Origin: Spiroplasma apis B31
GTDB lineage: Bacteria; Bacillota_I; Bacilli_A; Mycoplasmatales; Mycoplasmataceae
Reading direction: 5' to 3'
Assembly: GCF_000500935.1 (NCBI RefSeq)
Contig: NC_022998.1
Coordinates: 1,096,555 to 1,160,554, forward strand
Length of the DNA: 64,000 bases
A program made the position numbers and the translations under genes. Every line of letters begins with the position of its first letter. Within the stretch, counting starts at the first letter, position 1. Below the pieces are notes generated by a model. The model ran no database searches and was not told where the DNA came from. It saw only the letters and a list, made by a program, of their open reading frames with translations. This document shows, in pieces, positions 55,166 through 64,000 of this stretch.

Positions 55166-56194
55166 ATGGTAAAAGGAAATTTAAATCAAAAAAGACACTT
55201 GGCAATTGATATTGGTACAAGCAAAACAAGGATTTATATTGATAATTTAGGGATGATTTATAATGAGGCGACTTTAATCGCGTTAGATTATAAAACAAAA
55301 AAAATAGTTGCAGTTGGAGATGAGGCTAAAAAGTTTGTTGGAAAACTTAGTGGTACTTTACAACTAAAATATCCTATGAAAAAAGGTGTTATTTCCGACA
55401 TGGCTCTTCTTAAACTTTTCTTAAGCAACATATTAAAAAAATACAAAGAAGAAATTAAAGATTCAATAGTAACTTTAGCTTGTCCAACAAGCTTAACAGA
55501 GGTTGAACGAAACTCATTAATCAAAGCTATTAAAGAGTTGGGTGTTTATTTTGTTAGTGTTGAAGATGATATAAAACTAGCATTACTGGGTGCCGGAGTT
55601 GATATTACGAAACCAACAGGTAGACTTTGTTTGGATATTGGAGCGGGTAAAGCCACTGCTGCAATTATATCCTCAAACGAAACCATTACATCAAAATGAA
55701 GTAAAGCAGCTGGTAATGTAATTGATTCTGAAATAATCAAATTTTTAAAGGCTAAGAAACAGATATTAGTTGGTGATATTACAGCCGAGCAAATAAAAAA
55801 TACAATTTCATCTTTAACTAAAACTAAAAACCCACTTAAAATGATGGCTTATGGTTATGATCTAAATTCAGGAATGCCTAGAAATGTTGAATTATCGGAC
55901 AAAGATATCTCAAAATTAATCCTTGCAGCGTTTAGTAACCTAACAAATTTGATAACTAGCGTTCTTGAGGAATCTCCAAATGAATTGGCCGGTGACGTTA
56001 TTAAAAACGGATTGTATATAACTGGTGGTATGGGAAACACTCATGGAATTAAATTTTTCTTTGAAGATTTTTTTGAAATTCCTGCAAACATAGTGAGGAA
56101 TTTTGCAACCGCAACAATTGACGGTGCAATAGCACACAAAAATTTAACAATCAAAAAAATTGAAGACTCAAACGAGAAAATAAGCGATTGATAG
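55166..56194 (+). CDS. mreB: Divergent MreB paralogue with altered catalytic motifs, copy B
   Basis: The 342-residue protein keeps the MreB length and fold landmarks (LAIDIGTSKTRIYIDN, TLACPTSLTEVER, LAGDVIKNGLYITGG) but the ATPase motifs differ from the other three copies: the VEEEVK segment is VEDDIKLALLGAG, and the phosphate-2 loop GGGTTDIAI is GAGKATAAI. The C-terminal motif GGGALIRGI is GGMGNTHGI. Family knowledge: one Spiroplasma MreB class (MreB3) lacks catalytic residues, and this copy fits that description. The ATG follows CGAGGAACATAAAC. Stop: TGA (Trp) then TAG. Probably a non-hydrolysing filament partner (inference). Confidence 0.88.
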
Positions 56195-56258
56195 TCATAT
56201 AAATTAGTTATTTGTTAGGTTTATTCTCAAAAAGTGATATAATATGAAATCAATATCG

Positions 56259-56290
56259 AAACAACTTCAAAGTTGAAAGTTGTTTTTTTT
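56259..56290 (+). terminator. Terminator of mreB copy B
   Basis: AAACAACTT / AAGTTGTTT with nine-base loop, followed by T8. It overlaps the -35 of the next promoter. Confidence 0.75.
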
Positions 56291-56300
56291 GTGGTATAAT
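56273..56300 (+). promoter_or_regulatory. Promoter of mreB copy C
   Basis: TTGAAA (56273-56278), 16 bases, TATAAT (56295-56300), 80 bases before the ATG at 56381. The -35 lies in the right half of the preceding terminator, so termination and initiation are packed together. Confidence 0.65.
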
Positions 56301-56380
56301 TAAGAAAGATTACGTACTCTACTTTTAAATAGAACTACGTAATTCGTTTTTTAAAAAAAAGGAAAAAGGAGATTTAAATC

Positions 56381-57418
56381 ATGGCAATTGGAAATAAAAA
56401 ACCAACTTTCGTGTCAATGGATTTGGGTACTGCTAACACACTTGTTTACATAGCTGGACAAGGTATTGTTTATAATGAACCATCAATCGTTGCATACAGA
56501 ATCAAAGAAAACAAAATCATTGCAGTAGGTGAAGAAGCTTATAAAATGATTGGTAAGGGAAACAAAACAATTCGCGTTGTTAGACCTATGGTTGACGGTG
56601 TTATCACCGATATTAGAGCAACTGAAGCTCAATTAAGATATATTTTTACAAAATTAAGAATTACTAAACAATTAAAACATTCTATAATGTTATTAGCATG
56701 TCCATCAGTAATTACTGAGTTAGAAAAAACTGCTCTTAAAAAAATAGCAGTTAACTTGGGTGCTGATCAAGTGTTTGTTGAAGAAGAAGTTAAAATGGCC
56801 GCTCTTGGTGGTGGTGTAAATATATATGCTCCAACAGGTAACCTAATCGTTGATATGGGTGGGGGAACTACTGATATAGCAGTTCTTGCATCAGGTGATA
56901 TTGTATTATCTAAATCTGTTAAAGTAGCAGGTAACTATCTAAACGACGAGTGTCAAAAATTCATTCGTTCACAATATGGTCTTGAAATTGGATCTAAAAC
57001 TGCAGAATCAATTAAAGTAAATGCAGGTTCATTAGCTAAATATCCAGACGAAAGACGTATGAAAGTTTATGGACGTGACGTTGTTTCAGGTTTACCAAGG
57101 GAAATTGAAATAACTCCTGAAGAAGTTCGTGAAGTATTGAAAGTTCCTGTTTCAAGAATTATAGATTTAACAGTTCAAGTTTTAGAAGATACTCCTCCAG
57201 AACTAGCTGGTGATATCTTTAGAAATGGTATTACTATTTGTGGTGGTGGTGCTTTAATTAGAGGTATCGATAAATACTTCGCTGACACATTACAATTACC
57301 AACAAAAATTGGTGAACAACCATTGTTAGCAGTTATTAACGGAACTAAAAAATTCGAATCAGAAATATGAGAAATCATTAAAGCTCAAAGATTACACGAA
57401 GACATCATGTCAAGATAA
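56381..57418 (+). CDS. mreB: MreB actin-like protein, copy C
   Basis: The 345-residue protein starts MAIGNKKPTFVSMDLGTANT. The phosphate-1 loop DLGTANTLVYI, VEEEVKMAALGGGVN, phosphate-2 VDMGGGTTDIAVLASG and ICGGGALIRGID are canonical, and it looks closest to the MreB5/MreB2 type of spiroplasmas. Its own promoter and terminator give it a separate transcript, with GGAGATTTAAATC before ATG. Last residues QRLHEDIMSR form a C-terminal tail after a TGA-Trp. Confidence 0.95.
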
Positions 57419-57419
57419 T

Positions 57420-57446
57420 AAAAAACCGGACACACCGGTTTTTTAT
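57420..57446 (+). terminator. Terminator of mreB copy C
   Basis: A perfect 10-bp stem AAAAAACCGG / CCGGTTTTTT with loop ACACA, directly after the stop. Confidence 0.9.
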
Positions 57447-57531
57447 TTTATGCAAAATAATATACGACTATGAGTTGTATATTGAGTATAAATATATATA
57501 ATCTATTTTGTCTTTGAAAAACGGAGGTATT

Positions 57532-57885
57532 ATGAAAAAAATAATAACTATTTTGGGGTCTTTGACCTTGTGTACATCAACTATTAATATAGTTACTTCT
57601 TGTTCAGTTAATCCAGAAAGTAATAGCAAAAAAAACTTGACATCTATAAAAGGGGCTGATTTGACAGTTAGTCCAACAGGAAATGACGAAAGAAGTGTAA
57701 AAGAAAGTGTCTTATCACTTTTAGAAGACTTGTTTAAGTTTAGTATTATTGAGAATGTTGATGTTAGCTTTAGTAATTTTAAGAAAGCTACTTCAGATAA
57801 TGATGGTTTAATCGTAGTCACAGCATTGGAAACCTCAGAAAAATTAGTTGGTCAAGTCACTTTAACAATAAAATACAAAAGTTAA
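57532..57885 (+). CDS. Small spiralin-like lipoprotein, 117 residues
   Basis: A signal peptide MKKIITILGSLTLCTSTINI ends in the lipobox IVTSC with Cys24, so the mature protein should be lipid-anchored on the outer face. The rest is one compact domain: a GADLTVSPTGNDERSVK segment, helix ESVLSLLEDLFKF, and strands with LIVVTALETSEKLVGQVTLTI. The layout, short helix then A/S-K-xxGxxxxxI strands, resembles the repeat domain of spiralin and related Spiroplasma lipoproteins, but the homology is unproven. ATG at 57532 follows CGGAGGTATT. Position between two mreB genes is notable. Confidence 0.8.
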   Translation: MKKIITILGSLTLCTSTINIVTSCSVNPESNSKKNLTSIKGADLTVSPTGNDERSVKESVLSLLEDLFKFSIIENVDVSFSNFKKATSDNDGLIVVTALETSEKLVGQVTLTIKYKS

Positions 57886-58029
57886 ATACTTTAAATAAAT
57901 AAAACAAAGAGTACTTATAAAAACTACAATTATCATAATTAATAAATAAATCAAAATAATTGTATTTCGATAACAAAAACCAAAATAAAACTTCTCTTTA
58001 ATAATCACAAAGCTATAAAAATAATTTAA

Positions 58030-58058
58030 TTGCTTAATTATTATAAAGAGGGTATAAT
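58030..58058 (+). promoter_or_regulatory. Promoter of mreB copy D
   Basis: TTGCTT (58030-58035), 17 bases, TATAAT (58053-58058), 35 bases before the ATG at 58094 with AGGAGGAAAAATA between. Confidence 0.65.
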
Positions 58059-58093
58059 AATCATACATTATATAAAAATTAGGAGGAAAAATA

Positions 58094-59152
58094 ATGAAAT
58101 TTGAAGATCGCACTTTTATTGCCTTGGACTTAGGTACAAGCAACATATTAGCATACGTAGGGAACCAAGGTATAGTTTATGATCAACCATCAATAATGGC
58201 ATACGATAATATGACAAACTCTTTAACTGCTTTAGGTAGTGAGGCGTACGAAATGATGGGAAAAACTCACGAAAATATAAGAATGGTAGTTCCAATTAAA
58301 GATGGAGTTATTACAGATTTGGAAGCTGCAAAAGATTTACTAAAACATGTCTTTTCAAAGTTAAAAATGCTTAACGACTGAAAAAACTCAATTATATTAA
58401 TTTCATGTCCGAGTGAAGTTACAGAACTAGAGCGTGATGCTTTAAAACAAGTGGCTTATGACATGGGGGCAGAAATAGTTGTTGTTGAAGAAGAAGTAAA
58501 AATGGCAGCAGTTGGTGCTGGAATAAACATTGACATTCCGAAGGGAAATGTTGTAATCGATATTGGTGGAGGAACAACAGATATCGCCATCATCTCCGCA
58601 GGTGATGTAATAATTTCAAGATCAATTAAAATTGCAGGAAATGCATTCGATGAAGAAATAAAAAAATACATTAGATCAGAATATAATGTCACTATTGGTG
58701 ATAAAACTGCAGAAAATGTTAAAAAAGAGTTAGGTTCATTAGCTAAATATAAAGGAGAAAGAACAATGTCTGTGTTTGGTAGAGACATAGTTTCGGGATT
58801 ACCAAAAGAGGCAATAATTTCTTCTGAAGAAATTAGAAATGTTTTGGTGAATTCTTTTAGTAGAATTACTGATTTACTTATAGAATTAATGGAGAACACT
58901 CCTCCAGAACTAGCTGGTGATATAATCACAAACGGATTTATGATTTGTGGTGGTGGATCAAAAATACGAGGAATCAGAGAATACTTTAACGGTATTTTCT
59001 CAGTACCTTGTAAATTATCACCAAACCCATTGACAGGAGTTGTTGAAGGGGCCAAAGCATTTAGAAAAGTAATTAACAGAAGAATAGAAGTTGGTTATTA
59101 TGGTAAAAATGCAAAAGACGCAAAAAAAGGAAGTCAAAGCAGCTACATCTAA
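58094..59152 (+). CDS. mreB: MreB actin-like protein, copy D
   Basis: The 352-residue protein starts MKFEDRTFIALDLGTSNILA; VVEEEVKMAAVGAGINI, VIDIGGGTTDIAIISAG and MICGGGSKIRGIREY are intact. It is closest in the window to copy A. It has a longer C-terminal tail than the other copies (NRRIEVGYYGKNAKDAKKG then SQSSYI), basic then Ser/Gln-rich, a possible interaction tail. Own promoter and terminator. A TGA-Trp is at 58379. Confidence 0.95.
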
Positions 59153-59163
59153 AAAAATAATAT

Positions 59164-59191
59164 AAACTTTGTTTTAAACAAAGTTTTTTTT
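59164..59191 (+). terminator. Terminator of mreB copy D
   Basis: AAACTTTGTTT / AAACAAAGTTT hairpin followed by T8. Confidence 0.8.
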
Positions 59192-59270
59192 GTCCGATTT
59201 TGCAAAAAAAAAGGACAGAGCTAATAGACTTACTGTTATCTTTTAGCACAATCACGTTTTTTTATACTTC

Positions 59271-60068
59271 TTAGTCTTTAATATTGAATATTTTTAAAGC
59301 ATTTCTTGTAGTTACATCTATCACATCTGCTTTTTCTAGGTTTTTAATTTTTGTAATTCTGTCAATTGTGTGAATAATTTCCTTCGAAGTGTTTATTTTC
59401 CCCCTGTTTGGTTCAGGTGTTAAATAAGGAGCATCTGTTTCAACTACCATACTGTTTAAAGGGATTCTTTTTACAGTTTCATGCAACTCTTTAGCATTTT
59501 TAAAGGTTACTACACCAGGTATAGAAATTAGATAACCTCTTTCTGTAAATTTTTTTGCTAAATCATATCCTTTGGTGTAACAATGAACAATTGCTTTTTT
59601 TACCTTAAGTTCATCCAAGATTTTTAAAGCATCTTCGTAAGCCTCTTCTGAGTCTTGTTTATCTCTGATATGCAACATAACGACCAGATTGGCTTCTTTT
59701 GCGATTTTGATTTGCTTTCTGAATACTTCTTTTTGAACATCTTTGTGTTCTGAAGTGTAATAATAATCTAATCCTATCTCTCCAATAGCTACAATATTTT
59801 CGGCATGAGATAAAACATCGATTTCTTTTATGTCTTCTTCTGTTACTTTGTGTGCCTCGTCGGGATGTATCCCGACAGCACCATAAACATTCTTATATTT
59901 TATTGCATATTTAGCAGCCTTTTTTGAAGAGTTAACATCAAAACCGACACAACAAAATCATTTAACACCATTGATGTTAGCTTCTTTTATCATATCCTCT
60001 GTTAATATATCCAATTCCTTATAAATGTTGTCATTAAAATGTGTGTGTGTGTCAAAAATGCCAGACAT
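59271..60068 (-). CDS. tatD: TatD-family DNase/metal-dependent hydrolase
   Basis: The 265-residue TIM-barrel metallohydrolase has the metal motifs DTHTHF near residue 6, AVGIHPDEAH, GEIGLDYYY, MLHIRDKQ, IVHCYTK and VETDAPYLTPEP. TatD nucleases act on DNA ends or in DNA degradation. ATG at 60068 follows GTAGGTAAGTAA; 8 bases after mnmE. The MnmE-TatD spacing suggests co-transcription. Confidence 0.9.
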
Positions 60069-60076
60069 TTACTTAC

Positions 60077-61429
60077 CTACTTTCCAAGACAATATTTTCT
60101 AAATATATTGTCAATTACTTCTTCATCTGCTTCTATTATACCAAGTAAATGATTTATAATTTCTAGGGTTTTTGATAAATCCAGGTTCACCATATCTATG
60201 GGTAATCCATGGGTTATATTATCGACAGCATAGCTGAGGATGTTACTCATAATTTCTAACATAGCGATGTGCTCGACATTTGAAATTATTGGTAAATTGG
60301 TTTTCAATATATCTTCGTTTGCAAATTTCTGTTTTAAGAAAGATGTCAACTCGTCAACGCATTTATTTTTAGCTGAAACCAACACACAATTTTCATATTT
60401 TTTTCTTAGTTCATTAGCTTCTTCGTTTGTTAGTAGGTCACTTTTGTTTATTATAATAACATGATCCTTGTTTTTAATTTTTTCATAGATGCTCTTATTT
60501 AAATCGTTATTATTTATTACATATAATACTAATTCTGCTTCTTCAATAATATCCATACTTTTTTTTATACCTAGTTGTTCAACTACATCAATTGTGTTTC
60601 TTATCCCTGCAGTATCGATTAGGTTTAAAGTAAAATTTTCAAAGTTCAGCTCACCTTCAACTATATCTCTAGTAGTACCCTCAATATTCGTAACAATGGC
60701 TTTTTCTTCGTTAATAAGGGCATTTAACAGAGAAGATTTACCTACATTTGTTTCCCCGATTATTCCGGTCTTAATACCGTTGCTTATTTTAGAGACTCTC
60801 TTACTCAACTCTAATAAATTTTGAATATTATATTTAATGTTTTGAATTGACGCTGTTAATTCTTCAATAGTTGACCCCTCAATATCATCGTAGTCGGGGT
60901 AATCTATTGAGGTTTGGATTCTTGAAATGATATCCAACAACTCTTCTTTAATATCTAATAACATTTTGTTATTAGTGCCTTCTAAACTCTTAGCATTGAT
61001 TTTGATAGATAGATTATTTCTTGAGTCTATTAAATTATTTATTGCATCTGCTTGCAATAAATCTATTTTTCCATTTAAAAAAGCTCTTTGAGAGAACTCC
61101 CCCGGTTTCGCCATTCTTGCCCCGTTTTTTATTAATAAATTCATTATCTTTTTTGAAAGGAGAACCCCTCCATGACAATTGATCTCTATCACATTTTCTC
61201 CTGTAAATGATTTGTTTTCAACAAATGTCAGTATAATTGCCTCGTCAATTACTTCATTTTCTTCATAGATTTTTCTAAGTTGAATTTTGTTTTCATAAGA
61301 TAATTTAGTTTTTAAAAGTTTGTTCATAATTGAGAATGCATCTTCACCTGACATTCTTATTATGGATATGGCTTGTTTTGCTATCTTTGTTGCTGGCGCA
61401 ATAATAGTATCGTAAATATTATTCTTCAT
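60077..61429 (-). CDS. mnmE: tRNA modification GTPase MnmE
   Basis: The 450-residue GTPase works with MnmG on U34. The G1 motif GETNVGKS is at 225-232, TTRDIVEGEL the G2 loop, DTAGIRNTIDVVE G3, INKSD G4, and the C-terminal YCLGK carries the CxGK cysteine. Its place next to khpB-yidC-rnpA-rpmH is the usual Firmicute order near oriC. No TGA-Trp interrupts it. Start follows GGTGGCAT. Confidence 0.97.
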   Translation of the reverse strand: MKNNIYDTIIAPATKIAKQAISIIRMSGEDAFSIMNKLLKTKLSYENKIQLRKIYEENEVIDEAIILTFVENKSFTGENVIEINCHGGVLLSKKIMNLLIKNGARMAKPGEFSQRAFLNGKIDLLQADAINNLIDSRNNLSIKINAKSLEGTNNKMLLDIKEELLDIISRIQTSIDYPDYDDIEGSTIEELTASIQNIKYNIQNLLELSKRVSKISNGIKTGIIGETNVGKSSLLNALINEEKAIVTNIEGTTRDIVEGELNFENFTLNLIDTAGIRNTIDVVEQLGIKKSMDIIEEAELVLYVINNNDLNKSIYEKIKNKDHVIIINKSDLLTNEEANELRKKYENCVLVSAKNKCVDELTSFLKQKFANEDILKTNLPIISNVEHIAMLEIMSNILSYAVDNITHGLPIDMVNLDLSKTLEIINHLLGIIEADEEVIDNIFRKYCLGK

Positions 61430-61460
61430 ATGCCACCTTCCGTTCTTAATTATAACAAAT

Positions 61461-61489
61461 AAAAAACCAGATTACTTTTCTGGTTTTTT
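61461..61489 (-). terminator. Terminator of khpB/jag
   Basis: AAAAAACCAG / CTGGTTTTTT with a nine-base loop that contains the gene's stop codon; T-rich on the minus strand. Confidence 0.8.
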
Positions 61490-62020
61490 TCTGATTTTAA
61501 TAACTTTGTTTTCATTCAAAGTAGTCGACTTTTTAATCAAATGATTATATTTTTTGACTATGTTATGGACGATTTTTCTTTTTGATTTTAAAATAGGAGG
61601 TAAGTAAACTCATTCTTCTCCTAAAAGTGCTTCCTTGACTTTTTTTCTAACAATAGAAACATCAAAACTTTCAGTTTGTTTTTTTAAAAACCCATAGTTT
61701 TTTAGATGCACTTTCTTTATTCAATTTCATTTATATTTTAATAATTTGTTAATTAGACGATTCAGTACTTTTCATTCTGTTTCTTCAATAAAGTAATCAG
61801 CTTTATATAAAAACACAAGAATTTTATTATTTTCTTTCAACTTAGTGGTGATCATTTTGAAAGAAAATAACTTATTGAAAAGATTTTTAAAGTAGTTTGT
61901 GATCTCTATTCTTTGTATTTCCACAAAAAAACTCTCTTTACAATTATCTTTCATTGAACGTTGTTTTTCCTTGTAAGATAGAAGTAATCGGAGAGTCTTA
62001 GTTTTATTAATTTTTAACAT
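61472..62020 (-). CDS. KhpB/Jag-like RNA-binding protein with R3H-like end, divergent
   Basis: A 182-residue basic protein located exactly where jag/khpB sits, between yidC and mnmE. The C-terminal LLGEEWVYLPPILKSKRKIVHNIVKKY is close to the R3H-type PxxSxKRKIVHN...K motif. The N-terminal KH-II/Jag_N portion is not evident; LNRLINKLLKYKWNWIKKVHL is lysine-rich and helical. Its ATG overlaps the yidC end by 14 bases and lacks a strong ribosome binding site, so translation probably relies on coupling. Assignment rests mostly on position plus the R3H segment. Confidence 0.7.
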
Positions 62021-63206
62021 TTTTTACTTTTTCTGCAATCAATTTGTTCTTTTGAACAATTTTTTCTCGCTTGCGCTTAATTCTTGCAGATTTACTTTCT
62101 CTTATAAAGTGGAAAGCCAGTGTTTGACAAATTTGGAATCCTGAAGAGAAAATTCAATAAACAGCCACCCCTGACGCAATAGTTGCCACAATGAATATGA
62201 AAACTACAATAAATACAACTTGTATTATCAATTGTTTTCTCTTCGCTTTTTTTTGTTTCTCACTTTCAATTGCTTTTTTCTTTCTAAACATTTGAAGAAT
62301 CTGAGGTAAAAGCATTGACACAATTTGCAATGGTAAGTAAACTGCTATAAGTGCAAAATATGCTCAATTACCTTGTTTAATTTGATCTCAAGGTTGCTCA
62401 ACGAGAGATATCTGACCAACAGTTGCTACTTTAAGTGCATGCGCAGACCTAACTACAGATAACATCGCGAATAGGAAGGGCATTGATAAGAAAGATGTAA
62501 CCAAGGAACTAATTGGACTTATACCTTCTTTTTTGTATAAAGCCATAAGTTCCATTTGTTGTTTTTGTTTTGCGGCTGGGTCTTTTGAACCCTTATACTT
62601 TTCTTGAATTTCTGCTTGTTTCCCTTGAAGAGATGTCATTTTTTCTTGATTTGACTGCGTTTTTCAAGTGAATAAAAGTGTTATTCCTTTAACTATAATC
62701 GAAGTGAATAGTATCGCTAAGATTGAAGAAACACCATAATTTGCTTTATCTGGATCAAGTAATCCCTTGTCGGATGTTCCAGAGAATAACAATACAAAAC
62801 CTACCAATACAAATGATAGGGGATAAACGAAGAAACCGTAAAATGGGGAACTCGTTTTAGTAAATGCTTCTGCTCAATTTGATATAACATTATATTGATA
62901 TTCACTTATAGTGCCATCAGCATTTTGAATAAATCAGTGGGTTTTATTTCCAAAGTCTTTTAAGGAAGCAATAATAATTTCAAAGGATACACCAGGCGCA
63001 TATAATTTGTTACCAGCCATATCTGTTACTTGTCCTACAGTATAATCTGATTGATACATTTGTACACAACCTCATAACATAGAAACTATAACAAATACAA
63101 ATAAAACAAGTTTAGTTCAACCTCATATTTTTTTAACGATTTCTTTTTTCGTCTTTTTTCCTTTACCACTATTATTCAAATACTTTGAATAATCTTGCTT
63201 GTACAA
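62007..63206 (-). CDS. yidC: Membrane protein insertase YidC
   Basis: The 399-residue insertase has an N-terminal membrane helix ending MLWGC at Cys47, which resembles the lipobox of Gram-positive YidC (SpoIIIJ), then an extracellular segment and the conserved core helices (SSILAILFTSIIVKGITLLF, ISSLVTSFLSMPFLFAMLSV) and a basic C-terminal tail. I start at TTG 63206, 7 bases after AAGGGGG, as no ATG fits. Lies directly downstream of rnpA. Trp-TGA codons throughout. Confidence 0.9.
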
Positions 63207-63222
63207 ATGGAATCCCCCTTTT

Positions 63223-63552
63223 TTATTTTACTAAAGCTATTAATTTCTTTAGTTCGTTTAAATTTTCCTCAAAAGATCTTTTTAAAAGTTCATTTCTCGC
63301 AATAATAACAAGACCTATATTTTTGACAATAATTTCACTAAGTATTATCTTAATCATACCCCTAATTTGCCTTTTTATTTTATTTCTAACTATTGCATTA
63401 CCTAGTTTTTTACCAACAGATATTCCGTACTTAAAATTATCTATGTTGTTTTTAGAAGTATACAAGATAAATGCTTTACCTTTTAGATAGCGCTTATTGC
63501 CTATTATTTTCTGAAATTCGTGATTTTTTTTAATTATATTTACATTTTTCAT
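63223..63552 (-). CDS. rnpA: Ribonuclease P protein component
   Basis: The 109-residue basic protein processes tRNA 5' ends with the P RNA. SVGKKLGNAIVRNKIKRQIRG is the family RNR motif. Start is the ATG at 63552; a TTG one codon upstream is less likely. It begins 6 bases after the rpmH stop, with no clear ribosome binding site. Confidence 0.92.
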   Translation of the reverse strand: MKNVNIIKKNHEFQKIIGNKRYLKGKAFILYTSKNNIDNFKYGISVGKKLGNAIVRNKIKRQIRGMIKIILSEIIVKNIGLVIIARNELLKRSFEENLNELKKLIALVK

Positions 63553-63558
63553 CAATCA

Positions 63559-63693
63559 TTAAGCTGATAATCTTGCTCTACCTTTTGCTCTTCTGGCTTT
63601 AATAACTTTTCTACCGTTTTTTGTAGCCATTCTAGCTCTGAAACCATGAGTTCTAGCATGTTTGATCTTACTTGGTTGTCATGTTCTTTTCAT
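63559..63693 (-). CDS. rpmH: 50S ribosomal protein L34
   Basis: The 44-residue protein reads [20 protein letters not shown] onward and ends [12 protein letters not shown]. The Trp is encoded by TGA. It lies beside the origin with rnpA after it, as in most bacteria. AAGGAGGTACTAAT precedes the ATG. Confidence 0.98.
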
Positions 63694-63728
63694 ATTAGTA
63701 CCTCCTTTTTAAACAAACTTCTTTCAAG

Positions 63729-63734
63729 ATTATA
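63729..63734 (-). promoter_or_regulatory. -10 box of rpmH
   Basis: Read on the minus strand TATAAT lies 36 bases before the rpmH ATG. No strong -35 seen. Confidence 0.4.
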
Positions 63735-63937
63735 TCTTATTTATTAACTTTTTTTAGTAGAACTTCCAATTATTTATTATATTTATTGGTGTTAGAAACT
63801 ATGAGATATCTTTAATAATATCTTAATAATAGTTTAATAAGACTATTATGTGGAGAAATAGAAAAAGTTCAGTAAACATTGTGCTTTTTTAATAAAAGAT
63901 ATTAACATTTATGACTAAACATTAGCTTTTTTATAAG

Positions 63938-63946
63938 TTATCCACA
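63938..63946 (+). promoter_or_regulatory. DnaA box
   Basis: TTATCCACA matches the consensus DnaA box perfectly, in the rpmH-dnaA spacer. Confidence 0.8.
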
Positions 63947-64000
63947 TGAAAATATTATATATAACTTATAATTTATTTGTTAAATAGTGAGGGATATAAA

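Larger units (their letters stand above)
63694..64000. other. Replication origin region (left part of oriC); dnaA expected beyond the right edge
   Basis: The 307-base spacer between rpmH and the window edge has no gene. It holds a perfect DnaA box TTATCCACA at 63938-63946 and a reverse near-match TGTGGAGAA at 63849-63857, separated by very AT-rich DNA with repeated TTAATAA units (63805-63840), a plausible unwinding zone. A TATAAT lies at about 63967. The last bases GTGAGGGATATAAA look like a ribosome binding site, so dnaA probably starts at once after 64000, divergent from rpmH. Confidence 0.8.

Noticed and set aside
58456..59055. 199-codon minus-strand frame inside mreB copy D, similar ones in copies A and C
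   Set aside because: Mirror frames produced by the same conserved MreB codons; the opposite strand has the real motifs.

Overview
The window is AT-rich and reads correctly only when UGA is translated as tryptophan: dozens of conserved proteins (PdhA, PdhB, EF-Tu, EF-G, S7, L34, GltX, MnmG, MreB) run through in-frame TGA codons at conserved Trp positions. Only one release factor gene (prfA, RF1) is seen. Four mreB paralogues within 6.6 kb, lipoproteins with a VTSC-type lipobox and no cell-wall genes point to a Spiroplasma. I cannot fix the species from the sequence.

Layout. 0-3.3 kb, minus strand: lplA-pdhA-pdhB-pdhC (pdhC is cut by the window edge). 3.4-4.8 kb, plus strand: a Cof-type HAD phosphatase and a BCP-like peroxiredoxin. 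4.8-8.7 kb, minus: pepF, pepA and a small GIY-YIG protein. 8.8-13.2 kb, minus: the str operon rpsL-rpsG-fusA-tuf. 13.2-20.4 kb: a block of proteins I do not recognise. It includes a 760-residue membrane-anchored coiled-coil protein translationally close to a 614-residue soluble protein, a 228-residue degenerate nuclease-fold candidate, a 64-residue helical protein, a divergent 377-residue membrane protein and a 252-residue protein. 20.4-26.0 kb, minus: tsaC, a 476-residue membrane protein, prmC, prfA, tdk and a DHH phosphoesterase. 26.0-28.6 kb: a degenerate ABC-ATPase/TOBE protein, rpmE and an orphan 57-residue helix-turn-helix protein. 28.6-38.5 kb, minus: fba, pyrG, rpoE, an HD-domain protein, gltX, ispF, ychF, a DUF951 protein, parB, parA and rsmG. 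38.6-48.3 kb, minus: an APC permease, mnmG, metG, hpt, purB, purA, pth and prs. 48.3-49.0 kb holds no gene. 49.0-50.5 kb, plus: an ABC-F ATPase. 50.5-52.5 kb, minus: ispE, rsmA and rnmV. 52.6-59.2 kb, plus: mreB, an IS3-family element, mreB (degenerate), mreB, a small lipoprotein and mreB. 59.3-63.7 kb, minus: tatD, mnmE, khpB/jag, yidC, rnpA and rpmH. 63.7-64.0 kb: the start of the replication origin, with a perfect DnaA box. dnaA should begin just past the right edge.

The rnpA-rpmH-oriC arrangement means the leftward fork enters the window at its right end. Almost all housekeeping genes (minus strand) are therefore co-directional with replication, while the mreB cluster, the HAD/peroxiredoxin pair and the ABC-F gene are head-on. 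The window combines core information processing (ribosomal proteins, translation factors, tRNA and rRNA modification, ribosome maturation), purine salvage and interconversion (hpt, purA, purB, prs), glycolysis/pyruvate oxidation (fba, pdh, lplA), two steps of the MEP isoprenoid pathway (ispE, ispF) and the MreB cytoskeleton used by spiroplasmas for cell shape and swimming.

Best candidates for something new: the unknown 13.2-20.4 kb block, the ABC ATPase that has lost its Walker A yet keeps an intact reading frame and TOBE tail, the MreB paralogue with altered catalytic motifs, the pdhC start that lacks a lipoyl domain and is preceded by a frame-shifted mini-ORF, and the IS element sitting in the loop of a reconstructed mreB terminator with an unusually long target duplication.
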